Part shown: piece by piece, positions 10,747 to 23,239 of the stretch
How positions within the stretch are numbered: position 1 is the stretch's first letter
How the letters are laid out: the number at the start of each line of letters is the position of its first letter
NCBI GenBank assembly: GCA_963971225.1
Contig: OZ020267.1
Location: forward strand, 92,307,648 to 92,371,647
DNA length: 64,000 bases
From: Melieria omissa
Taxonomy: Eukaryota; Arthropoda; Insecta; Diptera; Ulidiidae
Direction of reading: 5' to 3'
Position numbers and translations under genes: made by a program
Notes under the pieces: generated by a model
What the model was told of the DNA's origin: nothing
The model's input: the letters and a program-made list of their open reading frames with translations, nothing else
The model's database searches: none

Positions 10747-11639
10747 TTAATAAAATAAAAAATCTCACAAAATTTTACAATTTACTTTACATTTGAACAT
10801 TTTAAGCAAACAGCTGATTGAAGGTTTGTTTAATTTGCTAACAATCGTATTCGAAATAAACTTCGAATGTGACAATTCCGATCGGATTGCAGAACACCTC
10901 TACAAATCGGATTTAATTTTTATTCTAATCCGATTCGGATTCTGGAACAGGGCTGATTACACAGCAAAAAAAAAACACTTTTTTCTGTTGCATGGAGTTT
11001 TTCTACTGTTTCTTATTAATTTGGGTGCGCTGATTTCGTATCTATCCTCAGATTTTTTCTAGCAGCTCTAGTTTGTGAGATATAGGTACCGTGTCATTTT
11101 TTCAGTTTTTCCTCTACTTTTTCCATATTTTTGATCGTAATTTCTAAACTAAAAAACCGTATGACATGATTTTTACGTTATCGCATTAACAACACCACAC
11201 GGCTTTCTTTCCCATGCAACTTATTTTTATAAGTTTTAAAATGCTGCGGTAATTGGACTTCAAAGTCGGAAAATATGGAATTTGAAGGCGTTTTCTTTGA
11301 TGGTCAAAAACATACACAATTTTCGTAAATCAATTAACGAGTTAGGGGTATAATGAAAGCCGACACATCAAACATTACAACACAGCCAAATTATATGGTG
11401 GAATACACATTCGCATCAAAATAATACCAAAAATGTACCATAGGTTAGGTTAGGTTAAAGTGGCTGTCTTGGCCTGGAACTTGCCGAGAGACACACATAG
11501 GCCGGGGAATGGGCCCGTTGTGATACCACAAGTTGAGAGGTCTGTCTTACTGCAATCCGAGAGGCCTATTCAAGCCATTTCGACGAGTGAATGAACTCAA
11601 GCAATGCATTGATTCTAGCTGAACTGAGGTCATTCAGGT

Positions 11640-14600
11640 TGTCGAAGAAAGGAGAACCTAGGGTTTTCCATCTTCGTCTAGATAGAGCCGGACAGTTGCA
11701 GAGAAGATGGCTGATAGATTCTTCCTCCTCTTCATTGTGACAGCTGCGGCAGAAGTCTCATGTATTGACACCTAGTCTGGAAGCTGGGCGTCCGAAAAGA
11801 CAGTGGCCAGTGCTCTTGTTCGCCTAAGATTAAGAACAGGCCAGAGCTGTTTGGTAATGGTGCATGTGCTCTCCCCTTGCCAACGCCTATTGGCCTTATC
11901 GAGGAAGAGGGAACAGATCGTTAGTTTGCAGGAAGCAAGGGGAATGCCTACCGTAACCGTGGCATTGGAGTGCGGGAGAGTGGTGCCACGTCTGGCAAGC
12001 TCATCAGCTGCACAGTTTCCACTGATGTCTTTGTGTCCCGGTACCCAGATAAGGAAGATGTTGTACACGCACCCTAACTCACTTAGTAGGGAGCGGCAAA
12101 GCGTAACTACTTTCGATGTGGTTGAAACCTTCTTGAGGGCTTTAATTGCTGCCTGGCTGTCAGTGAAAATACGGATCGTATCTTCCGGAGGGTTGCATTG
12201 CCTTAGCATAGTCAGGGCTTTGAAAATGGCCAGAACTGCCGCTTGGAAGACGCTACAGTAATCTGGAAGACGAAAACATTCTTCCATGGGTGGATTTACG
12301 CACATAACTCCACCCCCTACTCTTCCATCCAATTTGGAGCTGTCAGTGTAAAAACATACTCCAGTTTTCGGAACCTTCTCTTGTTCCCAGCCGCCGTGGC
12401 TCAGTTGGTTAGTGCGCGGTCCAACGAGTCGCATGCAGAGCGACGCAAGATCGAATACTGCATGTAGTAACACCTAAAAAAACGGGAAACTCGTTTTCTC
12501 TTTCGGTGGCTGTTCTCTCAGCTGGAAATGGCAAACCTCTGAGAGTAAAAATTGCCTATGAAAAAGCTCCCAATCTGCCGTTCGGAACCGGCATAAAACT
12601 GTAGGTCCTTTCCACCCGCGTACAAAATTCACACGCACAACACGGGTGGTTGCGGGAAGCTAGGCCTTAGTCTCGCGTAAGCGGGCTGTCGTGCCAATCA
12701 ATTATTATTAAATTAATATTCTCTTGTTCCCACTCCTGCCTAAGAGGTATGAGGGTTGAGAATCTAGAGTCGAAAACTAATGATGGTAACGAGTAATCTA
12801 TGTTGTCACGTAGGTCAGGTGAACTGTCCAGAATTTGGCAGTGACCGAAGTCAGTACGTGTCCATCTGTTGATGGTGTTTAGTCTCACTGCAGAGAGGGT
12901 AGCCACTTGTTTACCGAAAAGGTCAACAGGGAGAAAGTGAAGCAGGGCGTAGAGTCCTTTGGACGGTGCCGATCGCATGGCCCCAGTTATTATGAGCGCC
13001 GCCGATCTTTGAACTGAGTCCAGAGGTTTCTGGTTGATCCCCTTATCCAAGGCATTCAACCATACTACTGCTCCATAGAAAAGAATGGGTCTAATCACTG
13101 AGATGTACAACCAGTATATAATACGTGGCTGAAGACCCCATTTTTTACCAACTGCTTTTTTACATGAGTACAGTGCAACAGTGGCCTTGCGAACCCTTTC
13201 TAGTGTGTTCGCTTTCCAGTTTAGTTTCTTATCCAGCAGTAGACCAAGGTATTTGGCCTGCGAGCTGACAGTTAGACTAGTCCCGTTAAGAGAGGGCGGG
13301 TCAAAAGTAGGAACTTGGTGCTTCCTTGTAAAGAGGACCAGATCGGTTTTGGATGGGTTAACGCCGATACCGTTCCTAGAGCACCAAGATCCCAATAGGT
13401 TCAGGGCGCCTTGAAGAAGATCGACCAGTGTCGGAAGGTTCTTCCCAGATACCGCTATAGTCACATCGTCTGCGTATGCAACTACCTTACACCCCGTACG
13501 GCTCAGTTGCAAGAGCAGGTCATTTATCGCAATGTTCCAAAGGAGGGGAGAAAGGACTCCACCCTGCGGGGTGCCTCTGGAGACCCACCTCCTGACGGAG
13601 GATTGACCTAGCGAAGAGTTATGTCCACTATCGGCTTACATAGTTTCAGGTTGGTCATTGAGCTAGTAATGGCCGCTGGAATAATATTGTTGAAAGCTCC
13701 CTCAATGTCGAGAAAAGACACCAATGTGAATTCTCTGAAAAGGAGGGAGTATTCAATCTGCCCTACGAGTGCATGAAGAGCCGTCTCAACGGATTTACCC
13801 TTCGTATATGCATGTTGATTGGGTGAAGGAAGTTGACCCACTTTGTCCTTAATGTACAAGTCAATGAGCCTTTCAAAGACTTTGAGAAGAAAAGATGACA
13901 GGCTAATAGGCCTGTGATCTTTTGCTTTCGAGTGTGAGATCTTCCCCGCTTTAGGTATGAAAATCACGTTTACCTCAGTCCAAGTAGTAGGAATATGAGA
14001 GAAGTGTAGAATAGCTACAAAAATCTCCAGAAGCCACGGCACGACCAATTCTGATGTGTGCTGCAGATCAGCTGGGATGATACCGTCGGGCCCCGGAGAC
14101 TTGAAAGGCAGAAAACTATTTATGGCCCAGTGCAGTTTTTCGCTGCTAACTATGTCTTGCACCCCCATATTATGATGTGTGCAGATTGAACTGAATGTAC
14201 CCAGGATAGTTTCGCCAGTACCGCTATTACCCGGATAATGAGTATCGACCAGGAGTTCAATTGACTCTTGGCTTGACGTTGTCCAGGAGCCATCTTCCCT
14301 TTGCAGAAAGCTGGGGATCGCTGGACAGGAAGCGAGGATCTTACGAAGACGACTGGCCTCAGAATTGCAGTCTATGTTCTGGCAGAACTGCGTCCAGGAG
14401 GATCGCTTAGCAGATCTCACCGTTTTTTTGAAAACCTTTAGTCTGGCTTTATATACGGACCAGTCGTTTGTCGCTCTAGCGCGATTGAAAAGTTTGCGGC
14501 ACTCCTTTCTAAGCACAACTACCTCAGAGTTCCACCAATTTGGTCTAGTTTTACCCCAGAGTGGTCTCACAGGGCAAGACTCCACAGTGGCAACCTTGTA

Positions 14601-14869
14601 AGCAGCTGTAAGGGATGCTACCGCATTATCCAACTTCTGGACAGAGTTAATCCCACTGGGACCATCAGTTGGCAGTGATCTCACAAAAATTTCTCTGAAC
14701 TTTTCCCAGTCAGTTCGAACTCTATTTCTACAGGGGGTGACCAAAGTGGTTGTGACTTCTATCCGAAAATCTATGTACCTGTGGTCAGAAAAAGAATGCT
14801 CTATGGAGACTCTCCATTCTTTGAGCAAGTTAGTGGCAAATTCATTAACCAACGACAAATCAAGAACCT
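11640..14869 (-). pseudogene. LINE ORF2: endonuclease end, reverse transcriptase, RNase H, zinc motif
   Basis: The order is clear on the minus strand. An endonuclease C-terminus has the SDH motif (HSFSDHRYIDF, about 14780). RT follows with PGPDGIIPADL, DHRPISLSSF and FLDIEGAFNN (13608-14290). After a frameshift near 13610 come GTPQGGVLSPLLW and AYADDVTIA. RNase H (YTDSSK, FTDSQAA, IWVPGHKD) runs at 11772-12390 and is split by the SINE within a WEQE codon run. A CRSC...CNC zinc motif lies near 11680-11760. The frameshift, the SINE and a TAG near 11772 inactivate it. Same general type as the LINE at 6095-9032 but a distinct family. Confidence 0.9.
12390..12718 (+). mobile_element. tRNA-derived SINE copy 2, in LINE RNase H
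   Basis: A full-length copy with tRNA-like head, body and AATTATTATTAAATTAA tail. Perfect 14-bp duplications TTCTCTTGTTCCCA flank it (12376-12389 and 12719-12732), and the LINE frame resumes exactly after removing it. It is therefore younger than the LINE. A and B boxes are intact (TGGCTCAGTTG; GATCGAATAC). Confidence 0.95.
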
Positions 14870-16408
14870 AAAAATGTACCATAGTCATTTTCATAATTTT
14901 TCAAACTTTTTCCTTAAAAAATAAGAAATTTGAGGCACCTAATTTTGTAAGGAAAAATTATGAAAAATGATGAAAATTACTATGGTACATTTTTCCTATT
15001 ATTTCGATGAGAATCGGAACCACATCAAATAATTTGGCTGTGTTGTATTGTTTGATGTTTTCGCTTTCATTTAACACCTAACTCATTAATAGATTTAAGA
15101 AAAATGTGCATGTTTTTGACCATCCAAGAAAACGCCTTGAAATTCCATATTTTCCGACTTTGAGGTCCAATTACCGCGGAATTTTAAAACTTAAAAAAAC
15201 AAATTACATTGGAAATGAAGCCGTGAGGTGTTGTAAATGCCACAAAGAGAAAACCATATCAACCGGTTGGTTGATTTAGAAATTACAATCTAAAACGTGA
15301 AAAAAGTCAGGGAAAATACGAAAAAGTGACACGCCCATTTTTTGCGAAAACGGAAACTAAGTTTTAAAAACAGTTTGCGGACTCGAAATCAGCGGTCCCT
15401 AATTACCCTAGAGCTGATGTCAAACGCAGAAAAGCCGACCAGAAGTCGAAATTTGTTGCCCTGTGTAATTTATAAACATTTTTTAGTTTAAGTCTTAAAA
15501 TTGTACATATTTAAAGGATATAGATAGACATATAGTTACTTTCGCTGTGAAAGGCCGTAATAATTTTATATGATATATAAAGAACATATATTTGACTACT
15601 ATATTGCAAAAAATTAAAGTGCCCTTTTGTGCCTTTCTGAAATATTTAAGTTTTAGTGCTTCAAAGTCAGTGCCAAATTGTGTGATTTCGATTGATCTTC
15701 ATGGAGTAATGAATGTTGTTTTTCATGTGTTTCTGTTTTGTTTTTGTTATTCTATTGCAAGGCACTACAAATAAGGTTGGGCATATTGGTTTTGTTAATA
15801 CTTTTATTGTACCTTCGTAAAAAATATTCTATATGAAATTCTTATAATTTTTGATTTGATCAAATATTTTGACATTCCGAGTTAAAGTGACCCTGTCATT
15901 GATATATTTAGATTTCAAACCTTTTTCTAGACATACTTATGTGTAGGCTTCTATATAAGGATATAAGTAGAAGGATAAAAGTAGCATATGCTACTAATCT
16001 TAATTTTGGACTGTCAGTACTACATGGTTGGATACGAGTTTTTGAATGCTTTCTTCATTTATCGTACAAGTTACCAATACAAAAGTAGCAAGTTAGGTCT
16101 GAAAGCAAGAAGAAATTTGTTAACGAAACAAAAAAAATATACAAAAGTGATTTAGAGAGAAAGCAGGTTTGTTTGTTGATCAATCAAAACCCGGATTCGG
16201 CAACTTAAATTATGGAAATACGCAAGAAGGTTCTTTCGAAACGCAGAGCTGTCGGCTGAAATCACGAATGTTGACTTGAACTTAATAAAAAGGTTGCACG
16301 TTATATTGATAATTGTTTCTTGTGGCCAAGAGGTAGAAATTGTAAAGTTTCGAAATTTCGCACATGAAACTGCGAGATATTTTGTATCAAAGTAAGAATT
16401 TAAAATAT

Positions 16409-16838
16409 TGAAACGATAAAGCACTGTGCTGAATGCTTTTCTATGCACGAATGCTTTTCCAAGCATACTTTTAGGCATGCACTTTGAAGTATGGCAAATT
16501 TGGTATAATTCGCTTTGATAGGCCTATATGGCAAGGATGGTTCGCGAAAGGTAATGAACTTTGCTAGAACAATAGAGATAAAAAGTACAACTGGAATGTG
16601 CAAAAAACTTCGGCGCGATAAGAAAACTAGTATAAAAGCAGCAGTGGCAGCGCAAAGAGTGGAGTCTGTGCTGTGCAAGCAAAGGGGAAACATGCAATAG
16701 TAGTGAAAAGTAGAACAAGTGTAAATGTGTAAATTAAGTGATTGTTAGTTTTGACTACGTTTTGCGCTGAATAGTTGAAGTTGTTTTATTTTCAAACACA
16801 ATCCAAACGAACCTTGGAAACTTGGGATTATCGTAACA
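16409..16838 (+). repeat. Solo LTR of gypsy-type family G (TSD ATAT)
   Basis: A 430-bp LTR starting TGAAACGATAAAG and ending TTATCGTAACA. It matches the LTRs at 54453-55520, 58442-58837, 61026-61436 and 47474-48941. TATAAAAGCAGCAG near 16631 is its TATA box. The 4-mer ATAT occurs directly on both sides (16405-16408, 16839-16842), so it is a real insertion reduced to a solo LTR by recombination. Reading frames in it are not genes. Confidence 0.9.
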
Positions 16839-17074
16839 ATATACTGAGAACATTTAACACACAAGACTAGCAGAGCAAAAACCAATCATGATATTTTGCA
16901 TCGATTTCTTGTTGCTTCCGATCCAATCAAGTTTAAGGAAACATCCTCATTAAAAAGGATTCAACACCTACCTAGCACTATCAGCTATAACTAACTTTTA
17001 ACTTTTAAAATCACCATCTGCAAAAACTTCAACAGATAATACTCATTTCCAGTCTGGTAATGATATCGCGTTTA

Positions 17075-17115
17075 TGGTGATGATGATGATGATGATGATA
17101 ATAATAGTGATGACA
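17075..17115 (+). repeat. (GAT)n microsatellite
   Basis: GTGATGATGATGATGATGAT followed by AATAATAGTGATG; a simple trinucleotide repeat in noncoding sequence. Confidence 0.9.
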
Positions 17116-17297
17116 TTTAATAATTGAAGTGTGAGAAGCCCAAAATATGAAATATTTACTTAAATTTAATAAATTTAATAAAAAAAAACAACAATTTTTT
17201 TTCAGTTTGTCTTATATATGTTTCATCTATGTAAAAAAATACTTTACATTCATTTTAATAGCTCAGGAGAATTGATCGCCGTTTTCAATGGTCAAAA

Positions 17298-17429
17298 TCG
17301 TTTGGAATCGGCATAAGACTGTAGGTCCCTTCCAACCTTGTACAAATTCCCACGCACAACACGGATGGTTGCGGGTAGCTAGACCTAAGTCGCGGTATCG
17401 GGTTGTCGTGGCAGTCAATTATTAAAATT
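17298..17429 (+). mobile_element. SINE 3' fragment (older subfamily)
   Basis: GGAATCGGCATAAGACTGTAG, GGATGGTTGCGGGTAGCTAG and GGGTTGTCGTGGCAGTCAATTATT match the SINE body and tail but with the variants seen in the copy at 24827. The tRNA-like head is absent. Confidence 0.7.
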
Positions 17430-18015
17430 AAGTTAACATATATATTAAAGAGCTGCAATTATGCATTTGAAAGCTGTTTCAAGACACTCTCTCTCTTTGC
17501 ACGGCACTGCACTGCACTGGCTCAATGCAAACAGATCGAATCAGAGCTGCCAGCGAAGAGAAGTAAAACATGTGGGTGCATGACATATGAGAGCTGAGTC
17601 TTTGTTGCTTTATAACATTAGTGTGTGCGAACACACTAAAGGCAATGCACAGTAAAGGCAATGAAATTTACTGCAATGACACTGAATGCAGTAAGTTATA
17701 CCAAAAAGTATGGAAAAATATTCTTTGGTTATACTAATAGAACAATTAGTGCTTTGTTGTTATTGTAATAATCACGCATATTTTTGAGTTTTTTTAATGG
17801 TATTTAATTCAAATTAAATTTCATATTAATTTACAAATAAAATATTTTCACCTAAATTAAAACTATTGTGTTTTATGGACATAAAAAATGAACAGAAAAA
17901 TTAAATTATATTTACTTGTGCATCTAACTCCTTTTGTAAAAATTTTTATTTTAATGATGGCGTTGGTTAGCTGATTCCTAGACTAAAAATTACAATAATA
18001 TTGTAACAACATATA

Positions 18016-19638
18016 CACTAGTCAGAATAAGTTTGCGTACAAGGGGTACGTAGCTTTTTCACATGAAAAATAAAACAGTTAAAGTTATTTTTCAAAAACA
18101 AAATATTTTTTATTTCTTCCGTAAAGTTAGTTATTTCATTCCATTAAGATAATAATATGAAAAACTTGACCAAACTGTAAAAGAAAAGCCAAAAACAAAA
18201 CATGTTATGAATTCACCTCAGAAAAAGTTTGCGTACCAGATAAGGTTATGTAGTTAAAATGTAATTGAAACTAAGTTTTGAACTCCCTGCAGAAGTTTCG
18301 GCGTACATTTTATTAAATTCTGTGTTTTTTCAGCGGTTATTTTGTTATATCCTTGAATTGTTACATTGATTTGCTATATCTTTGAAGATGGAGTGTTGTT
18401 AGGCTCAGGGTTCAAGGAAACCCTTTATATGCTCAATTAGATGCACGTAAGGTGAATAGGGAGGAACTTTTTCAACTTTGTTGAGTTAGTTAATAGCAAA
18501 CATAGCTTCGCATCGTATGCATTGCGCCTTGAGGTCATCGTAAAGTTGAATGAAATGTTGGAACCTGATCCAACATTTTGAAACCTTGGCTTGCATAAGC
18601 TTTTAGATAACCCCTTGGAACCATTTCTAAATAAAACAACATAGCCTGCTCACTCCTTTACTTTATGCTGCCCTATACCATACCCCCTCAAATGCTATGC
18701 TTTGCTGTTAATGTCAGATTTTTGTTATTAACTGAATCCTCTTCAAATTAGTTGATACCTTTTAATGCCAAATATGCTAAACCATTATCAGAGAACAATA
18801 AATCTTCCTACTCCATAGATAACAACACATAGTCCTGGAAATGTGGTTTTCTAGACTCTTTGATGGACTCTTTCACGAAAGCAATTATGTGCTCCTTGTT
18901 AGTAAGCTAAATATGAGATTCTTACATGCTGTTATGTAGAGAAAATTTGTTTATTTCAGGACTTTTCTTATAAAGTCACTGCTACTGGGTTTTATAAAAT
19001 ATTTCTATACATTTCTGAAGAAATCGGATGCAACTAGCCTTATATTATGATGCACTGATCGCAAAACAATCTAATCCTATTGCCTGGGTAGCTTAGGAAA
19101 AGGGCCAGATCGTAGCAACGAAGGAAGATTTTGTTTTTTTTGTGATTTAAGATGGCTTTTTGGAATAACGAAAAATTTCTATAATTCCAAAAATTTCTAT
19201 AATCTCACGAAATTTTTTGTCAATTTAGGAAAGATTTAGTAAGATTATCCTTTTATCCATTTTAATTTTTTTCGCTTGGGTTCTATTGCTTTCTATATGA
19301 TTTCAAGCACATATACGTTTAAAAATAATTTACAAGTCCGTTTACTGCTCAATGGAATAAAAATTTCCAAATAAAAATGAAAAGCATAACTGGAAATCCC
19401 CAAAACTAATAGTTTTGTACGCAAACTTATTCTGCTCCGTTTTGTGAGTATATTGTCAATAAATACGAATACATGGAAAATTACTATTTTAATATATCTA
19501 AAACAGAACAAAAAGTGTAGTTAAAGCATATATGAAAAATGTGGATAAGTTTTTATAAAGAAAGAACCCATTTTTGAGGTCAAAATTAATCATAACATAA
19601 TTTTGACTTGCCTGTACGCAAACTTATTCTGGCTAGCG
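18016..19638 (-). mobile_element. Tc1-like transposon with IR/DR ends (degenerate)
   Basis: A 1623-bp element flanked by TA (18014-18015, 19639-19640). The motif CAGAATAAGTTTGCGTACA occurs four times: at the left end (18022), inner left (18221-18238, diverged), inner right inverted (19415-19433) and right end inverted (19612-19632). This gives paired direct repeats about 200 bp apart in each terminal region, the IR/DR layout of some Tc1 elements. On the minus strand near 18430-18475, PPYSPYVHLIEHIKGF matches the Tc1 transposase PYSPDLNPIEH motif near the third catalytic residue. The rest of the transposase is unreadable. Confidence 0.8.
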
Positions 19639-20101
19639 TATTTTTTAATATAACATTTAATTATCTTTTTAAAATAATATTTATATATTACATTAATATT
19701 ACATTTAAATTATTTATTTAAATATATTATATTTACTCACATCATCAACCTCCATTTTAATTGATATTTTGTCAGAAACTAAAATGTTTTCCGAAACTGT
19801 CTCACTTAATTACGCGTGCCAAACTGTCCTTCAATGACTCATTGCATTCAGCGTACATGTAGCATTTCGGCCCGTTACGCACTGTCAACAATTCATTAGC
19901 ATTGCTGGCAGTGTGTATAGCAGAGAGAAAACAGTGAGAGACAAGCAAATGAGTGTTGACTGCTCTTGCGGTTTCCGTTTTGTTGTCATTCTCATACTGC
20001 TAACTTACCACAGTGAATGCTAGCAATCAGTGCACACTGCACCGAATCACACTGTGTGTAGGGAGAAATGAATCATCCATCGCGCTCTTTAATATGTACA
20101 T

Positions 20102-20348
20102 ATCGCTCCTTCGCTGCAAGAACGTCATAACTCACAAATACATCATTCCGAGAAAATTCAATTTTAAAGTTTACCATTACAGGCATTTCAAGGTATCAAA
20201 ACATGTTTCATTTCGTCTTATGGGCAAAGTATTGAATATTTTACAAAGTGGTTTTGACAGATAAAAGATCATATGCAGATACACACAGGGTTGCCATAAA
20301 CTGGAACGATTTTTTTGAGTTATGACGTTCTTGCAGCGAAGGAGCGAT
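20102..20348. mobile_element. Short element with perfect 33-bp terminal inverted repeats
   Basis: The 33-bp sequence at 20102-20134 (starting ATCGCTCCTTCGCTGCAAG) is repeated perfectly inverted at 20316-20348. The 247-bp unit has no coding capacity. No clear duplication beyond an AT dinucleotide was seen. The perfect arms argue for recent mobility. Confidence 0.65.
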
Positions 20349-20388
20349 TTATTAAAACACACATTTTAAACGGGTTACTCAAATAACA

Positions 20389-22114
20389 CAGAGCAACAAA
20401 ATCGACATATTTTTTTTTTCTGAAATCAAACCATACTTTTCTAAAGGATTTTTGGACGCTGTTAGTTTTTTGATTATAAGAGCGGCTTAGGAAATATTGA
20501 TGGTTTTCCTCGGAGGGCGTTTTCCATGTTTTTTGACCATTATACGCATGCAGCTCCTACATACCTGAAGTCTAAAATGCCATTTTTTGAACATAGATTA
20601 CCAATACTCTAGCTATGTATTTAACATTTCAAACATTAAAATCGGTTTAAATTTGCAAGAATTATTCATTTGCAAAGTCAAATTTTCAGTTACTTTGCAA
20701 GATTGCGAATACACAAACGAATTTTGCTTACAAAAAATATATATTATCATACAGTGAAAGAAGAATGTTAAGGCTTTCAAATAAAAACGAAATTTTTGAA
20801 ATACGATGTTTGTAATAGAAATTGTGTTCAAATATGTAAGTTCTCCATTCATAAATTCAGCAACAAAAGCAAGGATTTACTTTTGAGCTTTAATATCGGA
20901 GCACAATTTTAGGCAGCAGTATGAAAATGCTCACATTCATGAAATGTCATAAAATTTTCAGCTTTCGAATTTTAATTTATTTGTGCTCTAAAAATATGTT
21001 GCAATGAAATATGAAAAAAATATATAAATATTTCATAAACCACGGCATCGTACTCAACTTCATTCAATATAAGACGCCTTGTATTCAGATTCCACAAAAA
21101 GGCGATGAATGGAATGAAAATAGTGCGAGCAAAACGATAATTTTTATATATTTCAAAATTTTAAAATTTCCAATGTTTGTTTGGTTTTGTTGTGATAAAT
21201 TGACAGCTGAATCTGTAGGGATGTTTTTTTCTGGTTTGTGTTTAGGGTGTGCGCTGTGTTCAGTTGACAAAAAAGCTTTTTCATAGAAAGCTTTCGGATG
21301 CAACCTTGCGTTAAACTCGTTTCAAAACTTGTTAAATGGTTTAACACGTTTAATTTCCAACAACAATTGCATGTGAATGAACAGGTTTTCGAACTGGTTT
21401 TGTTCATTTAACGTGTTTAAGCACATTAAACACGTTTAAGTCGTCAGTTTTAGTGTATGTGGTTAAAATTTTTACTAGTGTGGTTCAACTCTTTTTTTGT
21501 ACAGCTCCTACAGTAATGAACCAATTTAAATTTTGTTAATGCCCTTGGAATGACAAATATCGACGCTTGCGAAAATACTTGAGCTGCTTTCGTCAATGAC
21601 GCGAAGAGCATTAGGAGATTTCAATACAAACACGTGTTCAGAAGGTGAAGTCGCATTTACACTCTAATGAGTATAGGCCGAGAATGGCACATGCAATAAA
21701 AAATTCTGTTCTATAAGTTTAAGTTACAACTTTGCACTATACATTGCACACTAACTCTTAGTTGAAAATTGTAAAAATGGAATTGAAATGATTTTTTATG
21801 AAAAATTCGGGAAAATTGAACTTTGAAGGGCCATAGCCATGTTAACCCTTGACCAATCTAAATCGACTATGGTCCAAATTTTAGCTTGAGGATTGGTTAA
21901 TGTGTCTTATAAAAATTATCCTGTTTTTCAACATATTTAAGATCCAATAAGAATTCAAAGATAAAAAACGCGGAAAACACCTCTTAGCAAAAACCGTCAA
22001 TAACTTACAAACCGCTCATACAATCTAAAATCTGAGTACGCTGTTGTGATCAGCGTCCAAAAATCCTTTAGGAAAGGTTTACTAGAACTCGGACAAATTT
22101 TGTTGCTCAGTGTA
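20389..22114. mobile_element. Long-TIR element, about 1.7 kb
   Basis: Left end ACACAGAGCAACAAAAT and right end ATTTTGTTGCTCAGTG are inverted, and homology continues inward for roughly 150-200 bp (shared TTTCTAAAGGATTTTTGGACGCTG-type and GAGCGG...GGTTTT...GTTTTCC blocks near 20440-20560 and 21960-22075). No ORF of substance. Between about 21010 and 21465 it contains an inverted relative of the repeat at 40941-41549. Confidence 0.6.
21010..21465 (-). repeat. Partial copy of repeat family E (inverted relative to 40941)
   Basis: The stretch matches 40955-41345 in reverse orientation, including the AACAACAATTGCATGTGAATG block, the TTAAACACGTTTAAGTCGTCAG end and the GGCGATGAATGGAATGAAA block. The true terminal CGCCATAT is absent, so it is truncated. 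No coding sequence. Confidence 0.7.
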
Positions 22115-23239
22115 ATGCAAAATATAGGATAGGTTGGAATCTGAGATTTCAGATGCAAAACAAAGGAGTTATGCCTTTCTTTTCCCCTCCTCATTGGCAA
22201 GACACAGCTATGCACGACCTATATCTCAGCGTCATTGCTTCTTGTTCATGTTTCGGTGGCACTGCACTGTATTTTTTACCATTTTTGTTATTTGTTTATA
22301 AATTCTTATTTAATGTTTGCTTAGTTAATCCCTAAAGTAACGTACTGTAGACTGACTTTTTGAAATATATATATATGTACATAGACTATATATATAGACA
22401 TACAGTATCAAATGGTGTTTCCTCAGGTATTCAAAAAACCTTCTCTGCTCACCATGGTCGAAATATGACATTACCACGAATATAAGTACGAGCCTTTATG
22501 TAATTACTAAAGTGTTAGTTGAAAAGCAAAAAACCGCTTAATTGTACATTCTACTTCCCACACAGTGCGCCGCCACTGCTTCTGATCACGCTTGTACTCA
22601 TAGCTTAACTGCTTCTATTGCAGATACAAACGCGGCAAGATTCGAGTGTTTTAAAAAAGCTTCAACCACTGCTTATACGACAAGATATACATAAGTATAA
22701 TTGTTGGCCCGTGCATGAATTTCGAAAGTACACAACGGTCAAGGTTGGCAATTGAACGGAACGTTCGAAACCTAATAACTTCGATTGTTCACAAGAACAG
22801 CAAACGGTTTTTCGTTTCATTTTGCTTCTGATATCTCCGACCTTGGTTGATCTCATTTACTCAATGTAATTTTTTTTGCGTGTTTCGTAGTAAGTTGGCA
22901 GCATATACACATACATCTACAGACTTAAACTACAAGTACGTTACAAAACAAATGTGCACTTGAAATTTCTGAATGTCTCATAAAGGCTATATAGTCGGAC
23001 TTCACCGGTCAGCCAACCATATATATTATACATATTTATTATTAGAATTCATAACCGCCAGATTCTTTTGTATGTAATTTCGGTCTCTTTCGAATATCTC
23101 CAAACGGAACAACTTCCTGGAATTCCTGCTCTAATATGAACGTTTTGTTCGGTGACGAATGCAGTTATTATTTTTAGCTTCTGTTCGAAATCATTAGAGT
23201 AAACTCACGCCCATGCATATAAGATAGCAGTTCACTCAC
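22115..23239. other. Noncoding intron sequence
   Basis: Within the large Ddc intron. I see only AT-rich sequence and a short TATATA run near 22365-22400; no exon, RNA or repeat structure could be supported. Confidence 0.5.

Larger units (their letters stand above)
11444..14869 (-). mobile_element. 5'-truncated LINE (R1/LOA-like) with telomere-like 3' tail
   Basis: Perfect 15-bp target duplications AAAAATGTACCATAG stand at 11429-11443 and 14870-14884. The 3' tail on the minus strand is (AACCT)n, i.e. GGTTAGGTTAGGTT on the plus strand. The 5' end cuts into the endonuclease domain. A SINE (12390-12718) is inserted in its RNase H region. Confidence 0.9.
10943..15463. mobile_element. Foldback family FB, copy 1 (split by a LINE)
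   Basis: The left arm (10943-11443) and right arm (14870-15463) are inverted copies of each other, sharing TTTTCCGACTTTGAGGTCCA-like and CCATCCAAGAAAACGCCTTG blocks. The right terminus read inward is CAGGGCAACAAATTTCGAC, a hAT-like CAGGG end. The left terminus is diverged. A second copy lies at 39348-40490. The LINE inserted in the central region. Confidence 0.75.
3177..23239 (-). other. Ddc: Ddc intron of about 20 kb, filled with nested transposons
   Basis: The donor GTGAGT at 23239-23234 and acceptor TTTTAG ending at 3177 delimit one intron. The split arginine codon (CG + G) is restored exactly across it. The intron holds the SINE at 3293, foldback at 3661, the P-like/LINE nest at 5795-10004, Harbinger remnant, the foldback with LINE at 10943-15463, solo LTR, Tc1-like element and long-TIR elements annotated separately. 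Unlisted gaps (4935-5790, 15464-16400, 16839-17297, 17430-18013, 19641-20100) show only AT-rich noncoding sequence. An alternative is that unseen small exons exist, but the phases leave no need for one. Confidence 0.85.

Noticed and set aside
12390..12470. SINE heads as real tRNA genes
   Set aside because: The A and B boxes fit, but no cloverleaf closes and the sequence is part of a dispersed repeat with duplications.
16400..16718. Open frames near 16.5 kb, several starting with Met
   Set aside because: They fall in the solo LTR and recur in every LTR copy (48.6, 54.4, 58.5 and 61.1 kb), so they are noncoding repeats.
17075..17115. CRISPR-like or regulatory array
   Set aside because: It is a simple GAT repeat in an insect intron; there are no spaced repeats.
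21010..21303. Small proteins in the family E repeat
   Set aside because: The frames are not conserved between its copies at 40941 and 41550.
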